34,779 nucleotides of DNA from Candidatus Omnitrophota bacterium (GCA_018814825.1 JAHIYJ010000055.1:1-34779); one strand, 5' to 3'; shown: positions 17,767 to 27,714, counted from the stretch's first letter. Numbers and translations: made by a program. Notes: generated by a model from the sequence alone, not told the origin.

Positions 17767-20532
17767 CTATTTTCCGCAGCATTTTTTGTATTTTTTGCCG
17801 CTGCCGCACGGACATGGGTCATTACGGCCGACCTTTGGCTCTTCGCGCCTGTATGGCCTCGACTCAGACTGGTTACCTGAGTCTTCTATGTCTGCCGGTC
17901 CCGCGGAAGAACCGGACATACTGGACATGGGCACGGCCTCACTGTGCTCAAATTTCTTTGGCAGGACCTGAAATACGCCCCGCGGGCGGCCTTCCTCGCG
18001 CATGGCCTGCACCTTGAACAAAAATTCTACTGTCTCGTCTTTTATGGAGTCTATCATCGCCATGAACATATCATAACCCTCGTGCTGATACTCAACCAAT
18101 GGGTCGCGCTGGCCATATGCCCTTAGGCCAATACCTTCTCTGAGATTATCCATGGCGTGCAGATGGTCTTTCCACTTTGTGTCAATCACCTGGAGCATGA
18201 CCATTTTCTCCATGTGTCTTACGAGCTCAGGGCCCATCCTTTTTTCTTTTTCCTCATAATACGACTTTACCGTCCCGACCAGCTCATCAAGTATAGCGTC
18301 CCTGTCCTTCCCCTCCACCATGTCTTCCAGGCCTTCGAGTCTGATATTGAACTTTGACCAGAACCATTCCGTAAACTCTGTGTATTTCCAGTCCGACTTA
18401 TGCTGGTCAGGATTAAGATATAAACCTATGGCACTGTCTATCAACTCCTCTATTATCTCATAGAGATGTTCCTTTATATTCTCCCCCAGCAGTATCTTTT
18501 TTCTCTCCTCGTATATGACTTCCCTCTGCTTATTCATCACGTTATCGTACTCAAGGACATGCTTTCGTATGTCGAAATTATGCTGCTCCACCCTTTTCTG
18601 GGCAACCTCTATAGCCCTTGTTATAAGAGGGTGCTGTATGTCCTGCCCTTCCTCTATGCCGAGCCTGTTATATATGGCCGATATCTTACCCGAACCAAAG
18701 AGACGCATAAGATCGTCTTCAAGCGATATGTAAAATCTGGAAGAACCCGGGTCTCCCTGTCTGCCCTGCCGGCCGCGCAGCTGGTTATCTATGCGCCTGG
18801 ATTCATGTCGTTCAGTGCCTATCACGTGCAAACCGCCCAGCTGCACAACTTTCTCGTGCTCATCTTTCACCTTAGCCTTCGCCTCTTCAAGCAAACTGTC
18901 CATTTCTTCTTTTGTCACATTTTTAGGCCCCAGGCCTTTCGCCTTAAGCCAGTCACTGACCATCAATTCAGGATTACCTCCCAGCAGAATATCAGTGCCT
19001 CTACCCGCCATATTTGTTGCTATGGTCATGGCGCCCAGCCTGCCGGCCTGGGCGATAATCGTGGCTTCCATCTCGTGATACTTAGCGTTCAGGACATTGT
19101 GCGGTATCCCGCGGCGGCTCAAAAAAGAACTGATACGCTCTGACTTTTCTATCGAAATAGTGCCCACAAGGGCAGGCCTTCCTTTTCTATATAATTCCTC
19201 GATCTCGTTACAGGCGGCGTCAAACTTCTCTTTCTCGGTTTTATAGATCACGTCGGGATAGTTTGTCCTTATTAGCGGTTTATTAGTGGGAATGGATGCC
19301 GTGTCCAGCTTGTAGATATGGCTGAATTCCTGGGCCTCTGTCATGGCGGTGCCTGTCATTCCGGAAAGCTTTTGATACATCTTAAAATAATTCTGGAACG
19401 TAATGGTGGCTAACGTTTGGTTTTCCCGCGCTATCTTAAAGCCCTCTTTCGCCTCGATCGCCTGATGCAATCCGTCTGACCACCTGCGGCCCGGCATCAG
19501 GCGGCCCGTAAATTCATCGACGATAATCACCTCGCCGTCCTTCGCCACGTAATCAACGTCTCTTTCAAAAAGGTTGTGGGCCTTAAGGGCCTGTATGATA
19601 TGGTGCCTGTATTCCATGGTGCTTATGTCATGCATGTTATCAATCCCGAGCATCTCGGAAACCCTGGCCTCTCCGTCCTCTGTCAGGTGCGCGGTATGCG
19701 CCTTTTCGTCAACAATATATTCATAGCCTTTTGAAAGGTCTATGCCTTTGAACTTGGCGTCGATCTCGTCTTTTTCCAATATTATCCTGCCTTTTAAGTG
19801 CGGCACTATCTTATTGCATATGTAATACTTTTCGGTAGATTCCTCCGAGGGGCCAGAAATAATAAGCGGGGTCCGCGCCTCGTCAATAAGTATACTGTCC
19901 ACCTCATCGACAATAGCGTAGTTTAATTCCCTCTGTACCCTGTCTTCTTTTCTGACCACCATATTGTCGCGCAGATAGTCAAAGCCGAACTCATTGTTGG
20001 TCCCGTAAGTAATGTCGCTGCCGTAAGCCATCTGCCTGAGTTCCGGACCCATGTCATGCTGTATCACGCCTACCGTAAGCCCCAGGAACTCAAAAACAGG
20101 GCCCATCCAGTCCCTATCTCTCCTGGCCAGATAATCATTGACCGTTACGATATGGACGCCTTTCCCGCTAAACGCATTCAAATAAGCGGCCAGCGTCGCG
20201 ACAAGCGTCTTTCCTTCGCCAGTCGTCATCTCGGCGATCTTACCCTGATGCAGGACAATGCCTCCCATAAGCTGCACGTCAAAGTGTCTCATCCTTATCG
20301 TGCGCCAGGCCGCCTCCCGCACCACACTAAACGCCTCAGGCATGATATCATCCAGGGTCTCATCCTTTGAGATACGGGCCTTAAACTCATCAGTCTTTCT
20401 ACTCAGCTCATCATTGCTGAGCTTCTTTATCTCAGACTCAAGGGAGTTTATTTTATCGACCAGAGGCTTTAGCCTCCTGATCTCCCTCTGATTCTGCGAC
20501 CCTATGATTTTTCTTAATATCCAAGTAAACAT
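17767..20532 (-). CDS. secA: preprotein translocase ATPase SecA
   Basis: [56 protein letters not shown]-terminal [15 protein letters not shown]. Confidence 0.98.
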   Translation of the reverse strand: MFTWILRKIIGSQNQREIRRLKPLVDKINSLESEIKKLSNDELSRKTDEFKARISKDETLDDIMPEAFSVVREAAWRTIRMRHFDVQLMGGIVLHQGKIAEMTTGEGKTLVATLAAYLNAFSGKGVHIVTVNDYLARRDRDWMGPVFEFLGLTVGVIQHDMGPELRQMAYGSDITYGTNNEFGFDYLRDNMVVRKEDRVQRELNYAIVDEVDSILIDEARTPLIISGPSEESTEKYYICNKIVPHLKGRIILEKDEIDAKFKGIDLSKGYEYIVDEKAHTAHLTEDGEARVSEMLGIDNMHDISTMEYRHHIIQALKAHNLFERDVDYVAKDGEVIIVDEFTGRLMPGRRWSDGLHQAIEAKEGFKIARENQTLATITFQNYFKMYQKLSGMTGTAMTEAQEFSHIYKLDTASIPTNKPLIRTNYPDVIYKTEKEKFDAACNEIEELYRKGRPALVGTISIEKSERISSFLSRRGIPHNVLNAKYHEMEATIIAQAGRLGAMTIATNMAGRGTDILLGGNPELMVSDWLKAKGLGPKNVTKEEMDSLLEEAKAKVKDEHEKVVQLGGLHVIGTERHESRRIDNQLRGRQGRQGDPGSSRFYISLEDDLMRLFGSGKISAIYNRLGIEEGQDIQHPLITRAIEVAQKRVEQHNFDIRKHVLEYDNVMNKQREVIYEERKKILLGENIKEHLYEIIEELIDSAIGLYLNPDQHKSDWKYTEFTEWFWSKFNIRLEGLEDMVEGKDRDAILDELVGTVKSYYEEKEKRMGPELVRHMEKMVMLQVIDTKWKDHLHAMDNLREGIGLRAYGQRDPLVEYQHEGYDMFMAMIDSIKDETVEFLFKVQAMREEGRPRGVFQVLPKKFEHSEAVPMSSMSGSSAGPADIEDSGNQSESRPYRREEPKVGRNDPCPCGSGKKYKKCCGK

Positions 20533-20534
20533 AA

Positions 20535-20600
20535 TTCAGCCTTCAGCCTTCAGCCTTCAGCCTTCAGCAGCTGATAGCTGAAAGCTGATAACCGAAAGCT
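20535..20600. repeat. inverted heptamer array: TTCAGCC x4 + TTCAGCA, then GCTGATA GCTGAAA GCTGATA ACCGAAA
   Basis: Direct reading; 5+4 heptamers in uninterrupted 7-bp phase. Confidence 0.95.
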
Positions 20601-20607
20601 TACTATT

Positions 20608-21705
20608 TTACTTCCTCGCCTTCCATTTCAAAAAAGCCTCTATAAACTCGTCTATGTCACCGTCCATAATAGCGTTGACATTGGACGTTTCATGGCTAGT
20701 CCTGTGGTCCTTTACCATTGAATAAGGGTGCATCACGTATGAGCGTATCTGACTCCCCCATTCGATCTTCTGTTTCTTGGCGTATTCCGCCTCCAGCTCC
20801 TTTTTTCTCTCTTCCATCTTTAATTCGTAAAGCTTGGCCTTTAACACCTTCATGGCCGTGGCTTTGTTCTTGTGTTGAGACCTCTCGTTCTGACATTGGA
20901 CCACGATGTTCGTGGGTATATGCGTAATCCTTACGGCGGAATCAGTTACATTTACATGCTGCCCTCCGGCGCCGCTCGAGCGATAGGTGTCGATCCGCAG
21001 GTCAGACTCATTCACTTCTATCTCTATGTCGTCCTCGATTTCCGGTATCACGTCCACTGACGCGAAAGACGTGTGACGCCTTTTATTGGAATCAAAAGGT
21101 GATATCCTGACGAGCCTGTGGACACCTCTCTCCGACTTAAGATACCCGTAGGCATATGGGCCCTCTATAATCATGACAACGCTTTTTACGCCGGCCTCTT
21201 CCCCTGACAGCATATCTATTATCTCTGTTCTATAGTTATTGCTGTCAGCCCACATGGAATACATCCTTAAAAGCATGCTGGCCCAATCGCATGATTCTGT
21301 CCCGCCGGCTCCGGCATGTATGCTGATAATAGCGCTGTTTTTATCCGTTTCGCCGTTCATCAGGCTCTTGAATTCAAGAGAACCTATATCTTTTTCCAGT
21401 TTACGTAGAAAAGATTCTATCTCTTTCGCGTCCTCTTCGTCCTTTTCGTCGACGATAACAAGAAACTCGCCCAGCTCGTCAAACTCTTTCCTGCATTGAA
21501 AATAAGGGTCTATTACAGCCCTTACTGTCTTTAATTCCTGGATAACCGGCCTTGCCTTTTCCTGGTTATCCCAAAATCCGGGGCTAGCCATGCTCGCCTC
21601 GAGCTCCTTAAGCCTGGCTTCGTTTTTATCAATATCCAGATAATTACGCAGCTCATCCAGCTTACTGTCCAATTCCTTCAATTTTAACTGAATTTCTGAT
21701 AACAT
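20608..21705 (-). CDS. prfB: peptide chain release factor 2
   Basis: GAGGTESCDWASMLLRMY, SSGAGGQHVNVTDSAVRITH; start at 21705 chosen because AAGGAT lies 5' of that ATG (ORF track starts at 21732). Confidence 0.95.
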   Translation of the reverse strand: MLSEIQLKLKELDSKLDELRNYLDIDKNEARLKELEASMASPGFWDNQEKARPVIQELKTVRAVIDPYFQCRKEFDELGEFLVIVDEKDEEDAKEIESFLRKLEKDIGSLEFKSLMNGETDKNSAIISIHAGAGGTESCDWASMLLRMYSMWADSNNYRTEIIDMLSGEEAGVKSVVMIIEGPYAYGYLKSERGVHRLVRISPFDSNKRRHTSFASVDVIPEIEDDIEIEVNESDLRIDTYRSSGAGGQHVNVTDSAVRITHIPTNIVVQCQNERSQHKNKATAMKVLKAKLYELKMEERKKELEAEYAKKQKIEWGSQIRSYVMHPYSMVKDHRTSHETSNVNAIMDGDIDEFIEAFLKWKARK

Positions 21706-21997
21706 AATATCCTTCAAACACTTTTCTGTCATTTATAGCTGATAATTCTATATCCAGCAATTTCTTTTTCAAACCAGAGCCAAACGCATACCCGCCTAAA
21801 GAACCATCTGAAGATACTACTCTGTGACACGGAACTATAATAGTAAAGGGGTTTTTATTAAGCGCGTTTCCCACTGCCCTGGCCGAGCGCGGCTTCTTAA
21901 GCCTCCTGGCTATCCAAGCATATGTCCTAACCTGGCCGGCTGGAATTTGCTTTACAACAGTATATACCCTTTTCTCAAACGAAGTCAACGGTTTCAT
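21662..21997 (-). CDS. ogt: methylated-DNA--cysteine S-methyltransferase, C-terminal-domain-only form
   Basis: VGNALNKNPFTIIVPCHRVVSSDGSLGGYAFGSGLKKKLLDIE with active-site PCHRV; 111 aa; overlaps prfB start. Confidence 0.88.
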   Translation of the reverse strand: MKPLTSFEKRVYTVVKQIPAGQVRTYAWIARRLKKPRSARAVGNALNKNPFTIIVPCHRVVSSDGSLGGYAFGSGLKKKLLDIELSAINDRKVFEGYYVIRNSVKIEGIGQ

Positions 21998-21999
21998 CT

Positions 22000-23250
22000 T
22001 TAATGAGGTACCAGTATCTTTTTCTCCCTCAGCTTATGATGGTACTTCAACGCAAACCTATGCGCCTCGTCCCTTATCTGCTGTATAAAATGTACTATCT
22101 CGGAATCCCTGTTTATGTCCAGGGGCGTTTTTGAGCCCAGCGTATATATCTTCTCGTGCTCCTTGGCGATTGATATAACAGGTATCCGCCTTAGGTTCAA
22201 TCCCAACAATTCCTCATAAGCGGCGCGCAGATGCCCTTTGCCGCCGTCTATTATGACAAGGTCCGGAAATTTAGCTTTCTCTTCCTTTAGTCTCGCGTAC
22301 CTGCGTTTCACTATCTCACGGATCATCGCGTAATCATCTATGTCCTTTACGCCTTTTATCTTGAATTTCCTGTAATTCGACTTGTCCGGCCTGCCGTTGA
22401 GAAAATACACCATGGAACCAGTCGCCTCTCTGCCGGCTATATTCGACACATCGAAGGCCTCTATCCTCAGAGGAAGCCATGGGAGCCTGAGCAGGCGCTT
22501 TAACTTCACGGCCACCTCTCCCCACCCGCTGTAATCGCTGAATCTCCTTCCGGGCACTTCTGAAAGCGCCGCAATCCTGTTTCTTATTATAGCGGCCTCC
22601 TCGAAATTCCGCGCCAGCGCCAGGCTGTTCATCTTTTTAGTCAATTCATCCAGGAGCTGTGTCTTCCTGCCTTCCAGAAAAAGTATAAGCTGTCGGACAA
22701 TCTCTCTGTATTTCTTTTGATCTATCTTTCCCGCGCACGGCCCGGCGCATTGACCTATGCGATAAGACAGGCAGACCTGGAAAGACATCTTCGCGCACGT
22801 CCTTAAAGGAAAAATGGCCTTCATTATGGACAGGGCCTTACGCAAGAGCTTAACGCGCGCGTACGGCCCAAAATACCTGGCCCCGTTATCCTTCCTTTTT
22901 CTTGTTATCAAGAGCCTGGGAAATTTTTCGTTTAATGTTAATTTTAAATAAGGAAAGCTCTTGTCATCCTTTAGATCGACGTTGTACCTGGGCCTTTTTT
23001 CCTTGACTAGGCCGGCCTCGTATATAAGAGCCTCCTCTTCCGAGGAGGTGACTATAAAATCCAGGTCTTTTACGTGTTCCAGAAGAGCTGTCTCTTTTGC
23101 CGTCCTGGGCCTGGATTTCTGAAAATAACTCGGCACCCTCTTCGAGAGGTCCTTCGCCTTACCTATGTAAAGGACCTCGCCTTTACCGTCTTTCATCAGA
23201 TAGACGCCCGGTGCCTTCGGTATGTCTTTTAATTTATCCTTAACGCCCAC
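22000..23250 (-). CDS. uvrC: excinuclease ABC subunit C, short form
   Basis: GIY-YIG (PGVYLMKDGKGEVLYIGKAKDL), UVR motif, RNase H-like endonuclease (EAFDVSNIAG, VIIDGGKGHL, IRDEAHRFA); 416 aa, ends before HhH. Confidence 0.92.
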   Translation of the reverse strand: MGVKDKLKDIPKAPGVYLMKDGKGEVLYIGKAKDLSKRVPSYFQKSRPRTAKETALLEHVKDLDFIVTSSEEEALIYEAGLVKEKRPRYNVDLKDDKSFPYLKLTLNEKFPRLLITRKRKDNGARYFGPYARVKLLRKALSIMKAIFPLRTCAKMSFQVCLSYRIGQCAGPCAGKIDQKKYREIVRQLILFLEGRKTQLLDELTKKMNSLALARNFEEAAIIRNRIAALSEVPGRRFSDYSGWGEVAVKLKRLLRLPWLPLRIEAFDVSNIAGREATGSMVYFLNGRPDKSNYRKFKIKGVKDIDDYAMIREIVKRRYARLKEEKAKFPDLVIIDGGKGHLRAAYEELLGLNLRRIPVISIAKEHEKIYTLGSKTPLDINRDSEIVHFIQQIRDEAHRFALKYHHKLREKKILVPH

Positions 23251-24806
23251 TTTAAAAACTCCTTGGCCTCTTTTACGTCAAAGATAACGGCCGCCAATCC
23301 ATAACTTAACATGCCCAGGGATATAACGATAAAAAGATTCAGCTTTATCTTAAAAATAGAGACGTAAATAACCGCTGCCATTACTATGCTCGCCATAAAC
23401 ACTTTCAGGAATGAACGCAGTATCTTAGCCCCGTCAATAGCCCCTATTTTTTTTCTCAATATAAAAAACAAAAGAAAGAAATTGAACGTCCCCGAAAGTG
23501 ATGTGGCCAGCGCCAGCCCGCTTATCTTCAGGGGAAACATGAAAATTATACTAAGTATTATATTAAGTATCAGGGAAGCGCTTGCCACCTTTACGGGGGC
23601 AAGTGTATCCTTCAAAGAATAAAAACACGACACCAGAATCTTTATGCCTGCGTAGCTGAAAAGGCCTATGGAATATAACGAAAGCGCCCGCGCCGTAATA
23701 AAGGTCGAGTAACGGTCGAACATGCCCCTTTCAAACAACATGCTCGTTATGGGCTCTGAGAGCACTATGAGTCCCACTGACGCCGGAAGCATGATAAAAT
23801 TCACAGCCCTGAGAGAGAAAGAAAGCGTCTTTTTTAAATTACCGAGTCCAGCTTCAAGCGCCTCTCTTGACATGGTTGGCAGGGCCGCCTGCGCCAGAGC
23901 TATGCCGAATATCGCCAGCGGGAACTGAAAGATCCTGTTCGCGTAATAGAGCGCCGCCACGCCGCCTTCGCCCACTATGGACGAAAGAGACGCCAGCAAG
24001 GTATTTATAAAAATGTTTATCTGGTACACGCATGAACCCAAAACCCTGGGCGCGAGCAACCTGCCTATCTTTTTTACGGCCGGGTGATAAATGCCGCTTA
24101 AAAAATTAAACCCATGCCCCGTTCCAAACTTCTGCTCTCCTTTTATCAATCTTGATGTTTGGAATGGGGAGAACCCCCTGGCCGTTAAAAAAGGCACCTG
24201 GACAACGAGCTGTATAACCCCTCCTATCAAGACACCCGTGGCAAGCGCCCTGACGCTGCCCTGCCGCACCAGGGCGCATATTATTACGGAAAGGTTCAGT
24301 ATGGCCGGAGCGAAAGCAGGCGCTGAAAAATGTTTCAGGGAATTGAGGATGCCCATACAGTACGCCAAAAGCCCCACAAGCAACACATAAGGAAAAAGAA
24401 GCCTGGTCAGATATACCGTAACCCTGAATTTTTCGGGGTCATCTACAAACCCTGGAGCTATAAGGCGGATTATTACCGGAGCAAAGGCCACTCCCAGTAA
24501 AGTCACAAGGGCCAGGATGATTAACATAGCGTTCAGGAGCGCGTTTGCCAGATGCCAGAATTCTTCTTTCTTCCTGGTCTCTGAGTACTCGCTGAGGATA
24601 GGTACAAACGCCGCGTTCATGGCCCCTTCCCCTATTAAATCTCTCAGCATATTAGGTATACGGAACGCCACAACGAATGCCTGGGCGTATTTCGCGGTGC
24701 CGAAAAACTTGGCTATCAGGATATCGCGCAAAAACCCAAGCACCCTGCTTATGACAGTGGCAAACCCTATAGTGCCTGCTGATTTAAGGATGTGTTTTTT
24801 TGACAT
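23229..24806 (-). CDS. murJ: lipid II flippase MurJ (MviN)
   Basis: GFLRDILIAKFFGT, ALYYANRIFQFPLAIFGIALAQAALPTMSREA, multi-TM. Confidence 0.93.
   Translation of the reverse strand: MSKKHILKSAGTIGFATVISRVLGFLRDILIAKFFGTAKYAQAFVVAFRIPNMLRDLIGEGAMNAAFVPILSEYSETRKKEEFWHLANALLNAMLIILALVTLLGVAFAPVIIRLIAPGFVDDPEKFRVTVYLTRLLFPYVLLVGLLAYCMGILNSLKHFSAPAFAPAILNLSVIICALVRQGSVRALATGVLIGGVIQLVVQVPFLTARGFSPFQTSRLIKGEQKFGTGHGFNFLSGIYHPAVKKIGRLLAPRVLGSCVYQINIFINTLLASLSSIVGEGGVAALYYANRIFQFPLAIFGIALAQAALPTMSREALEAGLGNLKKTLSFSLRAVNFIMLPASVGLIVLSEPITSMLFERGMFDRYSTFITARALSLYSIGLFSYAGIKILVSCFYSLKDTLAPVKVASASLILNIILSIIFMFPLKISGLALATSLSGTFNFFLLFFILRKKIGAIDGAKILRSFLKVFMASIVMAAVIYVSIFKIKLNLFIVISLGMLSYGLAAVIFDVKEAKEFLKWALRIN
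24117..24169. repeat. palindromic element inside murJ
   Basis: CCCCGTTCCAAAC ... GTTTGGAATGGGG (13-bp stem, one wobble). Confidence 0.9.
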
Positions 24807-24815
24807 ATTTAAGCC

Positions 24816-24844
24816 TTGACATGCTTAAAAACATATGTTATTTT
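24816..24844 (+). promoter_or_regulatory. candidate sigma70-type promoter for rpsT
   Basis: TTGACA-N17-TATTTT upstream of the only plus-strand gene. Confidence 0.55.
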
Positions 24845-24914
24845 ATCATTCACCATATTAATACGGAGCATTAATCCCCTCGCCGCCAAACAACAAAACC
24901 AGGGCAGCTCGGGA

Positions 24915-24937
24915 TCAAATTTGCTTCGCAAATTTGA
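24915..24937 (+). promoter_or_regulatory. perfect hairpin abutting the rpsT Shine-Dalgarno
   Basis: TCAAATTTGC TTC GCAAATTTGA (10-bp stem) immediately followed by GGAG and the ATG at 24949. Confidence 0.7.
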
Positions 24938-24948
24938 GGAGCAATATT

Positions 24949-25221
24949 ATGCCAATATTACATGCATCTTACAAGAGTATAAAGGTAATCAAAAGAAGAA
25001 CGGAACACAATCTTCCCGTAAAGTCCCTGCTCAAAACAGAGACTAAAAAATTTATAGAGCTCCTGGCCTCTAAAAAACTGGATGAAGCGAAAAAACAGCT
25101 TATTAAGGTCTCCTCAGAGCTCGATAAGGCCTGCTCAAAGGGCGTAATACACAAGAACACGGCGTCCCGTAAAAAATCCCGCCTGGCAAAGAAACTTAAT
25201 TCCGCAAAAATAAACGCCTAG
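24949..25221 (+). CDS. rpsT: 30S ribosomal protein S20
   Basis: MPILHASYKSIKVIKRRTEHNLPVKSLLKTETKKF...GVIHKNTASRKKSRLAKKLN; start at 24949 has a GAGGAG SD (ORF track starts at 24934). Confidence 0.93.
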   Translation: MPILHASYKSIKVIKRRTEHNLPVKSLLKTETKKFIELLASKKLDEAKKQLIKVSSELDKACSKGVIHKNTASRKKSRLAKKLNSAKINA

Positions 25222-25231
25222 GGCGTATTAT

Positions 25232-26194
25232 CTATACGGCGCACATCTTTACTATCAATCGCTCTATGGCGTCACGGGGAGGCGTGCCTGATTTAATATC
25301 CAGATCAGCCGATAATATTTCTTTCAATAAAGCCAGGATATCCTTTTTCTTAAACCTCGCCGCGTGGGCCGCGATTTTATCAAATCTCCCCGGGCTTAGA
25401 CTGAGATCCCGGCATATCTCCGTTTTATTCTTTATCCTCATAAGTTCCTTGACCCTTAAAAGCATCCTTGCGTTCCACGCTAAAAGCCCTAACAGTTCCG
25501 TCTCTCTTTTCTTGTCTTTTTTCAGAGCTGAAAATATACGCAAAGCCCTCGCTGCATCTTTCCTCTCTATCGTATTCATAAGATCAAATGCCGTGTGGGA
25601 CGGGTTCACGCCTATGACCTTTTCGACATCTGACTTGGTTATGACCGGCCTATTGCCGATATATAATATAATATTATCCATGCCGGAGTTAAGCACCCTA
25701 AGTTCTCCTGCAAGGCTTTCCTTTATCTCGTTTATCGCGTCAGAAGCTATCTTTTTACCGGAAAGCTCCGCCTTTTTAACGAGCCAGGCGCTTATTCCTG
25801 AATCCGTCAGCCGTCTGAAATAAGAAAGATTGGCCAGGCCGGACGCCTTTAAAAGAAATCCCCCCTTTATTACGAGAGAAGGGCTTTCGATCACAAATAT
25901 CGTGCTTTCTCTTGGGTTCTGGAGGTAAGAAATGACTGATTCCTTAAAAGACGCCTGCATAGAGTCAGCGTCTTTTAACACAACCAACCTCTTCTTTGAG
26001 AGAAATGGCGTGGTATTCATGGTGCCCAGCATCTCTTTGATGTTGAAATTTTTCTCTTTAGCGTAAAACACACTGTAATTTAGCTCCAGGGAAACACCTG
26101 ACAGGAACTTGGATTTTAGCCTGCTAATCTCTTCTTCCTTTAAGAAATCTTCCTCTCCTAAGAAAAGATATGCGGGAAAAATTTTGGCGGGCAT
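25232..26194 (-). CDS. holA: DNA polymerase III delta subunit
   Basis: YLFLGEEDFLKEEEISRLKSKF, PFLSKKRLVVLKDAD, LAWNARMLLRVKEL. Confidence 0.88.
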   Translation of the reverse strand: MPAKIFPAYLFLGEEDFLKEEEISRLKSKFLSGVSLELNYSVFYAKEKNFNIKEMLGTMNTTPFLSKKRLVVLKDADSMQASFKESVISYLQNPRESTIFVIESPSLVIKGGFLLKASGLANLSYFRRLTDSGISAWLVKKAELSGKKIASDAINEIKESLAGELRVLNSGMDNIILYIGNRPVITKSDVEKVIGVNPSHTAFDLMNTIERKDAARALRIFSALKKDKKRETELLGLLAWNARMLLRVKELMRIKNKTEICRDLSLSPGRFDKIAAHAARFKKKDILALLKEILSADLDIKSGTPPRDAIERLIVKMCAV

Positions 26195-26204
26195 AGTAAA
26201 AGGG

Positions 26205-26789
26205 TCACCAGTTTTCTACGATGCTGTTTACTATCCTTCTGGCCAGATCTGAGGCGGCATCCGTCAATGCCTGATTCTCGCTTTTTTGCAATGACCCTGT
26301 GGTGAAATACGTGGTGTCCCCCGTTATATTCTCAAGTTCTAACAGGACGCTTGAGTCATCCGCGTCCCTCAACACTATATCGCACACAAGACTTATCCTG
26401 TACTCCCTGACTTCTTCGTCCTGGTATCTCAGGGGGTCTTTTCTGTATTGAATTATCTCGCCCTCCAGGATAGCATCAGCCTGGTCCATAGCGGCTACCC
26501 TGAGATGGCCGTCTAAAAATATCCTGTTCACGATAGCGTCCCTCAGATCAACCTCCAGGTTCGGCCTGTAAACCTCGTATTTATCTTTAGCACTTACCTC
26601 TTTTACTATATCCACATTGTTCTTGAATAGCTGCACGTGGATAGTCTTCATGTCCGGAGGCAGGATCACGCTTCTTGTCGCATAGCCACAGCCGGATAAT
26701 AGAATAGCGTATAGCGTACCCCATACCACAAGGGTACGGGGCAGGTAGCGTATAGCGTATAGAAAAAGTTTATTTCTTTGCGATCTCAT
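26205..26789 (-). CDS. lptE: LPS-assembly lipoprotein LptE-like
   Basis: Lipobox LLSGCGYATRSVILPPDMKTIHVQLFKN..., DLRDAIVNRIFLDGHLRV; start may be internal because the N-terminus contains heptamer-derived sequence. Confidence 0.75.
   Translation of the reverse strand: MRSQRNKLFLYAIRYLPRTLVVWGTLYAILLSGCGYATRSVILPPDMKTIHVQLFKNNVDIVKEVSAKDKYEVYRPNLEVDLRDAIVNRIFLDGHLRVAAMDQADAILEGEIIQYRKDPLRYQDEEVREYRISLVCDIVLRDADDSSVLLELENITGDTTYFTTGSLQKSENQALTDAASDLARRIVNSIVENW
26719..26741. repeat. palindrome inside lptE N-terminus, embedded in an AGCGTAT heptamer array
   Basis: CCCCATACC ACAAG GGTACGGGG flanked by AGCGTAT units on both sides. Confidence 0.8.
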
Positions 26790-27714
26790 CCAATCTCTCC
26801 TGGGCCTTTTCCGCCCATTTAGTATCAGGATAATTCTGGATTATATCCCTGTAATATACCGCGGCGCTGGCCGGCATCCTGCGTTCTTCGTAGAACTGGC
26901 CTATGTTGTACGCGTTTTCGGATTCCCTGTTCTTGAGTTTTTCTATAATCTTTTTGGCGTCAGACGCCATTTCGCTTTCAGGGTGTTTTTCTATGAACTC
27001 CTCGAATTCCTCGCGCGCGACTTCAGTGGGAGTCTGGTCATACTCAGCCTTAAGGGACAGAAGCTTCGAGCATTCCGCCAGTTGGTACCTTGCCTTGTCA
27101 ATAAGTTCGGAATTCGGGTATTTATCGATCAGGCCCTTGAACATCAGGATCGCGTTGTCATAATCTAAGATATCCTTATAGGTCAGCCCCGCTTTGTACA
27201 TGGACATGTCAGCATACTTCCCGTAAGGGGCGTTATCAGCCACTTTCTTGAATATCTCTATGGCTTTATCTTTAGCCGGCATCCTTATCGGCCCTAGCAC
27301 GTTTATCTTATGTCCTGAGAAAAATAACTCGCCTATCCTGTATTCCCTTTCGATTACGTCATCAACCAGCTCCGTGTACGGATAGAGATCTATGACCTTC
27401 TGCAAGGCCTTAAACGCGTCATAGTACTTACCCGTGTCCTGCATTATACGGCCGATATAGTACTGAGCCGTAGGGGCTTCCTTTGAGAGAGGATAATATT
27501 TTATCAGCTTCTTAAATTCTTTAAGGGCCAACTTAAAATTGCCCTGTTTATAGGCATCTTGGGAATAAGTAAGCTGTTCCTCGGGTGTATCCTTGGCGGC
27601 GTATTTCGGGTTCTCCCATTTGCCGCTTTCAGGGGTCCACACCCAGTAAGCGTACGCGGGCTGTATGGCTAGGCCTATTATCAATATCAATGCTATATAT
27701 ATTCTATAAATCAT
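26770..27714 (-). CDS. BamD/YbgF-like TPR outer-membrane assembly protein
   Basis: Signal peptide (AYAYWVWTPESGKWENPKY), TPR units (AYKQGNFKLALKEFKKLIKYYPLSKEAPTAQYYIGRI). Confidence 0.75.
   Translation of the reverse strand: MIYRIYIALILIIGLAIQPAYAYWVWTPESGKWENPKYAAKDTPEEQLTYSQDAYKQGNFKLALKEFKKLIKYYPLSKEAPTAQYYIGRIMQDTGKYYDAFKALQKVIDLYPYTELVDDVIEREYRIGELFFSGHKINVLGPIRMPAKDKAIEIFKKVADNAPYGKYADMSMYKAGLTYKDILDYDNAILMFKGLIDKYPNSELIDKARYQLAECSKLLSLKAEYDQTPTEVAREEFEEFIEKHPESEMASDAKKIIEKLKNRESENAYNIGQFYEERRMPASAAVYYRDIIQNYPDTKWAEKAQERLDEIAKK

Noticed and set aside
18466-19143. 225-aa plus-strand ORF antisense to secA, and other antisense ORFs (e.g. 14535-15275 over lysS, 3161-3697 over the PIN/TRAM gene)
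   Set aside because: Opposite strand of clearly conserved genes, low-complexity or Ser/Leu-rich translations, no motifs; spurious
23023-23046. Hairpin CCTCCTC-TTCC-GAGGAGG inside uvrC
   Set aside because: Encodes the normally conserved UvrC segment (..TSSEEEALIYE..), so it is explained by the protein sequence
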